Assembly (NCBI GenBank): GCA_028701555.1
Contig: JAQVQN010000032.1
Location: 1-11,695 of the forward strand
Length of the DNA: 11,695 bases
Source: Kiritimatiellia bacterium
GTDB lineage: Bacteria; Verrucomicrobiota; Kiritimatiellia; RFP12; UBA1067
Direction of reading: 5' to 3'
The notes beneath the pieces were generated by a model. The model was given only the letters and a program-made list of their open reading frames with translations, was not told where the DNA came from and searched no databases. The translations under genes were made by a program, and so were the position numbers. Below are positions 6,517 through 11,695 of the stretch, piece after piece; position 1 is the stretch's first letter, and every line of letters starts with the position of its first letter.

Positions 6517-7299
6517 TTTACCCTTGACGACCATTTTCAAAACATCCGCCAGAATTGTCTGGAGCGGCGCAAAATCCGGCTCGCAATATCCCAGGTGATT
6601 GTGCCGACGCCAGCCTTCGGCATACGCGCACCCGCCAAACCGCGTGCCCACCAAACGCGATATGTCAACCATGTCATCAAGATAAGAGTCCATGCCCTGC
6701 GTCGCGTCCAGCCACTCTTTCTGGCTAACATGCTGCGCCAGCATCTCGCGCTTCTGATTCATCACTTCACTTATGTCGACCACAAATTCCGGTTCCACCG
6801 GATCACGCTGCATGTCCATCAGCGCGTGCGGCAGGGAGTGATAAACCGCCACCGGCTTGTTATAAGCCGGCTCCGGCGGGTCGGTGACATAGCTGGGCAG
6901 ACAACGGTTGAAGGTCGCCGAGCTGGCCAGCCGCGAAGCATACTCGTGATCCTCCATGTAGTCATAACGCGAGAGCGTCAGCACGATATCCGGCTTGACC
7001 CGCCGCACCACCGCTGTGGCCTTGGCCAGCGAAGGCGCGTCGTAATAAATGCCAGTATCGTCAAAAAGCGACGGGTGCCAGACCGCGCCTGCCACACGCG
7101 CCGCAGCCTGCGCCTCCAAAGCGCGCACGCGCGCAGCTTCGTCTTTGGAGTAAACCTGCGAACCGTAACAACCGTTAGCCAGATTGCAAATGTGTATTTC
7201 CGCTCCCGCGCGCTTCAAAAGCAGCAGGGTCCCGGACATCATGAACTCAATATCGTCTGGATGCGCTCCCATCGCCAGGGCCACCATTTTCTCGCCCAT
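6514..7299 (-). CDS. PIG-L (LmbE-like) family de-N-acetylase
   Basis: A 261-residue zinc-dependent deacetylase of the PIG-L/LmbE family, which removes acetyl groups from N-acetylglucosamine units in small molecules (as in mycothiol, bacillithiol or GPI precursor synthesis, or chitobiose breakdown). The signature GAHPDDIE covers residues 11-18: H13 and D16 are expected zinc ligands and D15 the general base. The third zinc ligand is H118 in DYMEDHEYAS. Strand segments IHICNLANG (35-43) and PDIVLTLSR (103-111) fit the Rossmann-like fold. There is no signal peptide, so it is cytoplasmic. I used the ATG at 7299, with AGAGG about ten bases upstream; a second in-frame ATG at 7287 would remove four residues. 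The gene lies 67 bases after the ABC ATPase and ahead of the NagB-like gene. Together these two suggest deacetylation and then isomerisation or deamination of an amino sugar. The substrate is not determined. Confidence 0.92.
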   Translation of the reverse strand: MGEKMVALAMGAHPDDIEFMMSGTLLLLKRAGAEIHICNLANGCYGSQVYSKDEAARVRALEAQAAARVAGAVWHPSLFDDTGIYYDAPSLAKATAVVRRVKPDIVLTLSRYDYMEDHEYASRLASSATFNRCLPSYVTDPPEPAYNKPVAVYHSLPHALMDMQRDPVEPEFVVDISEVMNQKREMLAQHVSQKEWLDATQGMDSYLDDMVDISRLVGTRFGGCAYAEGWRRHNHLGYCEPDFAPLQTILADVLKMVVKGK

Positions 7300-7366
7300 C
7301 TTCTCGCCTCTTTCGTTGTTGTAGTTTCTTATCCTGACCCCCTGACTGCTTGAGCAGCCATAAAGA

Positions 7367-8446
7367 TCATCGTGTCACAATCACCTGCGTGGGATCCACC
7401 CAGATCTCCGCCTTTTCGCCGGCGCGGTCACGCCCGGCCACCGGGTTCAGTTCAAAAGCCTTGAAGCACATCGAACTCTCACCCCCCGTCAGCGTGATCA
7501 TGTGCTGAGCCACCTCCCCCAAATAAACACTCTCTTGAAACAGACCCCTCAGTACATTGCCTTCACCTGCGGGCGGTCTCCCGAAACTCACCGCCTCCGG
7601 ACGCACGCACAGCACCACCTTGTCGCCAGCCACAACCCCTAAAGGAACACGCGCTGCCGCTATCACACCGTAGGGCGTTCCGATCCGCGCCCCCGACCTG
7701 CCTGCACCATCCATCCGGCCCTCGATGAAATTGCCTTCGCCAATGAAACCCGCCACAAACCGGTTCGCAGGCGCACGGTAAACCTCTTCCGGCGCACCAA
7801 CCTGCTCAATCACGCCGTCTCGCATCACGGCCAGCCGGTCGGCTATCGACAACGCTTCTTTCTGGTCATGTGTCACATAAACCGCAGTCAACCCTTCCTG
7901 CTTGCAGATGCGTCTGATCTCGCCGCGCATCTCCATGCGCAGTTTGGCGTCAAGATTGGAGAGCGGCTCGTCCAGCAGCAGGCACTGCGGCCCGACCACC
8001 AGCGCGCGCGCCAACGCCACCCGCTGCTGCTGGCCGCCTGAAAGCTGGTTTGGCCGCTTCTTGGCGCTGTCGGACAGATGCACCCTTTCCAGCGCCTCAC
8101 GCACCCGGCGACGCATCTCCGTGCGCGGCACCTTGCGCATCTCCAGGCCGAACGCCACATTCTCGGCCAGAGTCATATGCGGCCACAAGGCATAGCTCTG
8201 GAACATCATGCCCGTGTCACGCTTGTAAGGCTGCAAGTCGGTAACATCCCGCCCGCCTATCAGTACGCGCCCGGAATCAGGCGTGTGGAACCCGGCGATG
8301 CATCGCAACAACGTGGTCTTGCCGCAGCCGCTAGGCCCCAGCAAAAAAAACATCTCTCCGGCCCCTATCTCTAAGCTGACCTCTTTCAAGGCCAAAAAAG
8401 AACCAAAAGCCTTCACCAACTTGTCAATGACAACCGGTACCGCCAT
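7367..8446 (-). CDS. MalK/PotA/FbpC-type ABC transporter ATP-binding protein (orphan)
   Basis: A 359-residue ATPase that would power import by a binding-protein-dependent transporter at the inner membrane. All nucleotide-binding motifs are intact: Walker A GPSGCGKT (37-44), Q-loop Q83 in MMFQSYALWPHMT, signature LSGGQQQR (135-142), Walker B LLLDEP (156-161), D-loop NLD (164-166) and switch H193 in VTHDQ. The C-terminal third (about 235-358) is a TOBE-type regulatory domain with VRPEAV at 281-286, as in the iron, polyamine and sugar importers of this class. The early part (GMMFQSYALWPHMT) resembles PotA/FbpC more than strict MalK. No permease or binding-protein gene lies in the window, so partners must be elsewhere, or the protein serves several transporters, as MsmK and MsiK do. 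The ATG at 8446 has only a weak AGG upstream; the gene starts 42 bases after truA and may be read with it. Substrate not predictable. Confidence 0.92.
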   Translation of the reverse strand: MAVPVVIDKLVKAFGSFLALKEVSLEIGAGEMFFLLGPSGCGKTTLLRCIAGFHTPDSGRVLIGGRDVTDLQPYKRDTGMMFQSYALWPHMTLAENVAFGLEMRKVPRTEMRRRVREALERVHLSDSAKKRPNQLSGGQQQRVALARALVVGPQCLLLDEPLSNLDAKLRMEMRGEIRRICKQEGLTAVYVTHDQKEALSIADRLAVMRDGVIEQVGAPEEVYRAPANRFVAGFIGEGNFIEGRMDGAGRSGARIGTPYGVIAAARVPLGVVAGDKVVLCVRPEAVSFGRPPAGEGNVLRGLFQESVYLGEVAQHMITLTGGESSMCFKAFELNPVAGRDRAGEKAEIWVDPTQVIVTR

Positions 8447-8488
8447 TGCCTATTTTCCCAATTACACTTACCCCAACTGTCTCAAAGT

Positions 8489-9280
8489 CTAGCCGCTGCC
8501 CTTGCGGTTTGCAAGGCGGTAAAAGACACGCCAAAGGAAAAGCCCCTGGGGCATTGCCGACGGGACACGCGCTTTGCGCGGGGCAGCGGACGCTAGCAAG
8601 TCCGCCACGGCCTCCGGCCGCTCAGCCCCTTCACCCACACGCAGCAAGAACCCCACCATGCTGCGCACCTGCTTATATAGAAAACCCTCACCGCTCACGC
8701 GGAAAACTATCTCCGGCCCCTTCTTGCTGATCGTGCAGCCGTATACCTCGCGCACAGTACTCGCAACCTCGCGCTGCGGGTTCGCCGTAAAAGAAGCGAA
8801 ATCGTGCCTGCCCACAAAAAAAGCCGCGGCCTTGCGCATGGCCGCCATATCCAGCGGACGGTAAACGTGCGTGGAGTACAGCCGCTTGTCCGGCAGCACC
8901 GTCGCCGCATTCCAAACAAAATATCGGTACTCCTTGCGGCAGGCCGAACGCCGCGCGTGGAAATCAGACCGCACCGTCACCAGCCGCAGTACACGTATAT
9001 CCGGCGGCAGACGCGCGTTCAAAGCCCGCCCCAAGGCCTCTAGGGACAGCCGCGTGGACAGATCCACATGCGCCACCTGCCCCCTTGCGTGCACCCCGCG
9101 ATCAGTCCTACCGCTGCCGTGGACTTTGACCTTTTGCCCGCAGATCTTCAGCAGCGCCTTCTCGATCTCTTGCTGCACACTGGCATCGTGCGGCTGCACC
9201 TGCCACCCTGCGTAGGCCGTGCCGTCATACGCCACGATTAACTTGAAGCGCCGCGCCTTGATCTGACTGCCGTCTGACAT
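8489..9280 (-). CDS. truA: tRNA pseudouridine(38-40) synthase TruA
   Basis: TruA converts uridines 38, 39 and 40 of the tRNA anticodon arm to pseudouridine in the cytoplasm. The 263-residue length matches the family. The catalytic motif GRTDRGVH (57-64) carries the nucleophilic aspartate D60; DFHARRSACRKEYRY (106-120) and GEGFLYKQVRSMVG (197-210) are the other family blocks, and YDGTAYAGWQ (18-27) is the standard N-terminal block. The C-terminus is slightly basic with no extra domain. The ATG lies just three bases after the manC stop codon (TAG GCC ATG), so the two genes are very likely cotranscribed and translationally coupled. Pairing a tRNA-modification gene with a sugar nucleotide gene is probably a housekeeping-operon accident rather than a functional link. 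Confidence 0.96.
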   Translation of the reverse strand: MSDGSQIKARRFKLIVAYDGTAYAGWQVQPHDASVQQEIEKALLKICGQKVKVHGSGRTDRGVHARGQVAHVDLSTRLSLEALGRALNARLPPDIRVLRLVTVRSDFHARRSACRKEYRYFVWNAATVLPDKRLYSTHVYRPLDMAAMRKAAAFFVGRHDFASFTANPQREVASTVREVYGCTISKKGPEIVFRVSGEGFLYKQVRSMVGFLLRVGEGAERPEAVADLLASAAPRKARVPSAMPQGLFLWRVFYRLANRKGSG

Positions 9281-9283
9281 GGC

Positions 9284-10366
9284 CTAAACGTACTTCTCCC
9301 CGTCCGGCCGCTCGGCAATGCGCCTGATCAGCTTCTTGACCTCTTCGGCCCGCTCTTTGGGGCAGATCAGAGTGGCGTTGTCGGAGTGGATCACGACCAT
9401 GCCGCGCACACCGATCAGAGCGGTCAGCCGATTCTCGGAGACTACAATGTTGTTCTGCGACTCACGCTGCTCGCAACAACCGATAATCACGTTGCCGTCC
9501 AGATCCGCCGAAAAATGGCCGGCCACCGAAGGCCACGAGCCGACATCATCCCAGCCGAACTGTCCACGCGCCATCACGATGTTATCGGCATGCTCCATCA
9601 CCGCATAATCGATGGAAATCGCGCGCAGTGAAGGATAAATGCGGCTCAGAACCGCCTGCGTCTCTTCTCCTGACGTCGCCGCAGTCACCTCCTCGCAAAG
9701 CCGGCCCAAATCCGGCGCGTGCTCGTTCAAGGCCTTGAGCATCACGCCTGTGCGCCAGATGAACATGCCGGAGTTCCAGTAGTAGCGCTCACTTTCCAGA
9801 TAGCGCGCGGCGGTATACTCGTCCGGCTTCTCAACAAACCGCTTGGCCTTGTTGAAGAGCGTCACGGTGCGCGTTTCCAGCGCCGCGCCCGTCTCGATGT
9901 AGCCGAACCCGGTAGCCGCGTGGGTCGGCGGTATGCCGATGGTCACGATCGCGTCCTGCCGCGCCGCCACTTTGATCGCATCCGTCAAAGTCAGCCGAAA
10001 GGTCTCCACATCGCTCATCAATTGGTCGGCAGTCAGAATGCACACAACCCCTTCTGTGTCGCGCTGCCTCACAATCCCGCACGCCACGGCTATGGCCGGC
10101 GCCGTGTCACGCTTGCATGGCTCGCCGATGATGTTCACCCGCGGCACGTTCCAAGCCGCTGCCGCCGTGTCCTCGACTAACCGCTCGGCAGTTATGATGA
10201 ATATCCGCTCGGGCGGCACCAGACCCTGCAAACGCTCAACCGCCAATGACAGCAACGGCCTACCGCCAAAAAGCGAAATGAATTGCTTGGGGCGGCCTTT
10301 GGTGCTCAAAGGCCAGAAACGCTCCCCGCTTCCGCCGGCCAGTATCACAACATACGCATGCTTCAT
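9284..10366 (-). CDS. manC: Mannose-1-phosphate guanylyltransferase, short form
   Basis: The enzyme makes GDP-mannose from mannose-1-phosphate and GTP, the donor for mannosylated glycans and the precursor of GDP-fucose. The 360-residue protein has only the nucleotidyltransferase domain and a left-handed beta-helix-like C-terminal part; it lacks the phosphomannose isomerase domain of bifunctional enzymes of about 470 residues. Motifs seen: VILAGGSGERFWPLS (7-21) with the GTP-binding loop and K27 in GRPKQF; CKRDTAPAI at 84-92; TADQLMSD at 112-119, where the more usual ADH has Gln; FVEKP at 177-181; YYWNSGMFIW at 195-204; SIDYAVME at 251-258; and GWDDVGSW at 271-278. AAAGGA seven bases upstream supports the ATG. 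It is first in the leftward unit and has its own promoter about 40 bases away. The gene name is a family-level call; manC or rfbM would be equivalent. Confidence 0.93.
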   Translation of the reverse strand: MKHAYVVILAGGSGERFWPLSTKGRPKQFISLFGGRPLLSLAVERLQGLVPPERIFIITAERLVEDTAAAAWNVPRVNIIGEPCKRDTAPAIAVACGIVRQRDTEGVVCILTADQLMSDVETFRLTLTDAIKVAARQDAIVTIGIPPTHAATGFGYIETGAALETRTVTLFNKAKRFVEKPDEYTAARYLESERYYWNSGMFIWRTGVMLKALNEHAPDLGRLCEEVTAATSGEETQAVLSRIYPSLRAISIDYAVMEHADNIVMARGQFGWDDVGSWPSVAGHFSADLDGNVIIGCCEQRESQNNIVVSENRLTALIGVRGMVVIHSDNATLICPKERAEEVKKLIRRIAERPDGEKYV

Positions 10367-10413
10367 CCTGAAATCCTTTCCGTATGAAAAAACCGCATCT
10401 CTCTAATGCCGGA

Positions 10414-10441
10414 ATAATACCATAATCATGTCCGGATTCAA
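10414..10441 (-). promoter_or_regulatory. Promoter of the manC-truA unit
   Basis: On the minus strand TTGAAT (10436-10441, four of six to the -35 consensus) is followed at 16 bases by TATTAT (10414-10419, five of six), with TG one base before it as in extended -10 promoters. Transcription would begin near 10407 and leave about 40 bases of leader with AAAGGA before the manC ATG. It lies back to back with the permease promoter, the two -35 boxes being about 30 bases apart. Confidence 0.6.
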
Positions 10442-10471
10442 AAACTAGTTAGAGTCTGCCCGGCAATTCCG

Positions 10472-10500
10472 TTTATGCTTCAGCGGCAACATGCTATATT
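10472..10500 (+). promoter_or_regulatory. Promoter of the permease gene
   Basis: TTTATG (10472-10477, weak -35) and TATATT (10495-10500, five of six) are 17 bases apart, and the -10 carries the extended TGC element directly before it. Transcription would start near 10506, which excludes the ATG at 10501 as a start and supports the one at 10537. An eight-base palindrome, AACTAGTT (10443-10450), lies between the two divergent promoters and could be part of a regulator site, but it is short. Confidence 0.5.
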
Positions 10501-10536
10501 ATGTGCCGATTACCGGCCTTGACAGGTCTGAACTTC

Positions 10537-11695
10537 ATGACATTTAACGACATTACCGCCAAAGCGCTGATTATCTTTACCCTGACCTACGGCGGCATCG
10601 CCCTTGGGCGGTTCCCACGGCTGGTCATCGACCGTACCGGCATCGCGCTCGTGGGCGCGATCGCCATGGTCTTGTACGGAGTTATGGCAATGGAAGACGC
10701 TTTCGCGTCTATCCATGTCGGCACACTGTTACTGCTCTACGGCTTGATGATCATATCCGTGCAACTGCGCCTGGGCGGCTTTTACACCTGGACAGCGCTG
10801 CGGATCGCCAGAGCCCCCGCCTCGCCCGCGCTCTTCCTGGCCCTGCTGATGGGCTGCTCGGCGGTGCTCGCCTCGGTGCTGGCCAATGACATCGTCTGCC
10901 TGGCCTTCACTCCGGTACTGGCAATAGCCCTGCCCCGCCGCGGATACCACCCAGTACCGTTTCTGGTTGGCTTGGCAATGGCCACCAACCTCGGGTCGGC
11001 CGCGACACTCATCGGCAATCCGCAGAGCATGCTTATCGCCCAGACAGCCGGACTCTCCTTTGGCGCGTTCTTGCTCTGGTGCGCCCCGCCCTCCCTGCTG
11101 TCACTCGCCATTACGTATCTCATGCTTATGCGGCTGTATCGCGGCCGCTTTCTCATGGATAACCCAAGCCCGGATACGGTCTACGACGCCTCCTGGCCGA
11201 CTCCCGACACGTGGCAAAGCGCGAAAGGGCTGATCGCCGTATTTGCGGTTCTGATTCTGTTCTTCACCCCTTGCCCCCGCGAATTGGCGGTTATGACCGT
11301 GGCCGGCTTATTGCTCATCAGCAGACGGATGCATACCCGCAGGGTCTTGGAGCTGGTAGACTGGCACTTGATCACTATGTTTTGCGGATTGTTCGTGGTT
11401 GTGGAGGGTCTCAACCGCTCAGGCGTTCCCGAATTACTGCTGAAGGAACTGCTGGCCCACAAGCTCTCGCCGGAAAACCCCTATTTCCTAGCTGTCACGG
11501 CAGGAGTCATCAGCAATGTCGTCAGCAATGTGCCTGCCACCACACTCCTGCTGCCGCATCTCCCAGCCGATAACGCCACACTGCACTACACGCTGTCACT
11601 AGCAACCACCTACGCCGGCAACCTCCTGACCATAGGCAGCATGGCGAACCTGATAGTGATCGAGCAGGCCCGCCTGCGGGGTGTCACGATCCGGT
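10537..11695 (+). CDS. ArsB/NhaD/YbiR-type ion permease, C-terminus cut by the window
   Basis: An open frame of 386 codons runs to the window end with no stop. It encodes an integral inner-membrane protein with about ten hydrophobic segments (for example 38-51, 62-76, 99-114, 123-131, 233-244, 280-290 and 316-324) and the two inverted half-repeats of the ion transporter superfamily. The first half has LANDIVCLAFTPV (115-127) and ATNLGSAATLIGNPQ (149-163); the second has ISNVVSNVPATTLLLP (325-340) and GNLLTIGSMANLIVIEQAR (361-379). These paired N-D/N-V-P hairpins and G-N-P / G-S-M-A-N loops form the substrate and cation site in SLC13/ArsB/NhaD relatives. The resemblance is closest to YbiR-like anion permeases; arsenite, sodium/proton, dicarboxylate or sulfate substrates cannot be told apart. 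AGG ten bases before the ATG supports the start. It is the only plus-strand gene and is divergent from manC. Perhaps 20-40 residues are missing. Confidence 0.85.
   Translation, partial: MTFNDITAKALIIFTLTYGGIALGRFPRLVIDRTGIALVGAIAMVLYGVMAMEDAFASIHVGTLLLLYGLMIISVQLRLGGFYTWTALRIARAPASPALFLALLMGCSAVLASVLANDIVCLAFTPVLAIALPRRGYHPVPFLVGLAMATNLGSAATLIGNPQSMLIAQTAGLSFGAFLLWCAPPSLLSLAITYLMLMRLYRGRFLMDNPSPDTVYDASWPTPDTWQSAKGLIAVFAVLILFFTPCPRELAVMTVAGLLLISRRMHTRRVLELVDWHLITMFCGLFVVVEGLNRSGVPELLLKELLAHKLSPENPYFLAVTAGVISNVVSNVPATTLLLPHLPADNATLHYTLSLATTYAGNLLTIGSMANLIVIEQARLRGVTIR

Noticed and set aside
6595..7353. A 252-codon plus-strand open frame opposite the PIG-L gene
   Set aside because: It is antisense to a gene with clear zinc-site motifs, is very rich in His and Arg, and has no recognisable domain or ribosome binding site. 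It is a shadow frame caused by GC-rich codon use.
7346..7357. Small inverted repeat CTGCTTGAGCAG between the ABC ATPase and PIG-L genes
   Set aside because: The stem would be only four or five bases with a tiny loop and no T-run, too weak to call a terminator.
10519..10530. The 12-mer TTGACAGGTCTG, also present on the minus strand at 5452-5463
   Set aside because: A shared 12-mer is expected by chance in a window of this length. The copy at 10519 has no fitting -10 box before coding sequence, so I do not treat it as a repeated operator.
10501..10536. In-frame ATG at 10501 as an earlier start for the permease
   Set aside because: It immediately follows a good extended -10 box, so it would lie at or before the transcription start, and it has no ribosome binding site.

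Overview
The window looks like a chromosomal stretch from a moderately GC-rich bacterium, most likely in the Planctomycetes-Verrucomicrobia-Lentisphaerae (PVC) superphylum, for example Lentisphaerae or Kiritimatiellae. This placement is an inference. It rests on the gene mix (a PIG-L deacetylase, an atypical NagB-like protein, a Gfo/Idh/MocA oxidoreductase and a xylose-isomerase-like TIM barrel side by side) and on a very small two-CxxC zinc-ribbon protein of a kind common in that group. No rRNA, tRNA, CRISPR array, insertion sequence or phage gene was seen.

Layout: ten genes lie on the minus strand from about 10366 down to 81, and one partial gene on the plus strand runs off the right end. 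The divergent 170-bp region 10367-10536 carries two back-to-back sigma70-like promoters. In minus-strand order the genes are: short-form mannose-1-phosphate guanylyltransferase (9284-10366); TruA tRNA pseudouridine synthase (8489-9280, 3 bp after it); an orphan MalK/PotA-type ABC ATPase (7367-8446); a PIG-L deacetylase (6514-7299); a divergent NagB-type sugar-phosphate isomerase/deaminase (5516-6445); a perfect 14-bp stem-loop and then a good promoter; a Gfo/Idh/MocA dehydrogenase (4348-5391); a TIM-barrel sugar isomerase/epimerase (3467-4282); a small zinc-ribbon protein (3143-3397); a GT4-type glycosyltransferase (1948-3114); and L-fucose isomerase with its own promoter and a strong ribosome binding site (81-1868). 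The plus-strand gene (10537 to the end) is an ArsB/NhaD/YbiR-type membrane permease.

How the genes may work together: manC makes GDP-mannose, the activated sugar for mannosyl and fucosyl glycans, and the glycosyltransferase could use a nucleotide sugar of that kind. The middle block (PIG-L, NagB-like, Gfo/Idh, TIM barrel) reads as a sugar or amino-sugar processing module: deacetylation, isomerisation or deamination, NAD(P)-dependent oxidoreduction and epimerisation. FucI starts L-fucose (or D-arabinose) catabolism, but its usual kinase and aldolase partners are not in the window. The most distinctive points are the NagB homologue that has lost two expected catalytic positions next to a deacetylase, the perfect hairpin without a U-tract followed by a TTGACA promoter, and the ABC ATPase without permease or binding-protein genes. 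I saw nothing that looks like a defence system or a wholly new machinery.
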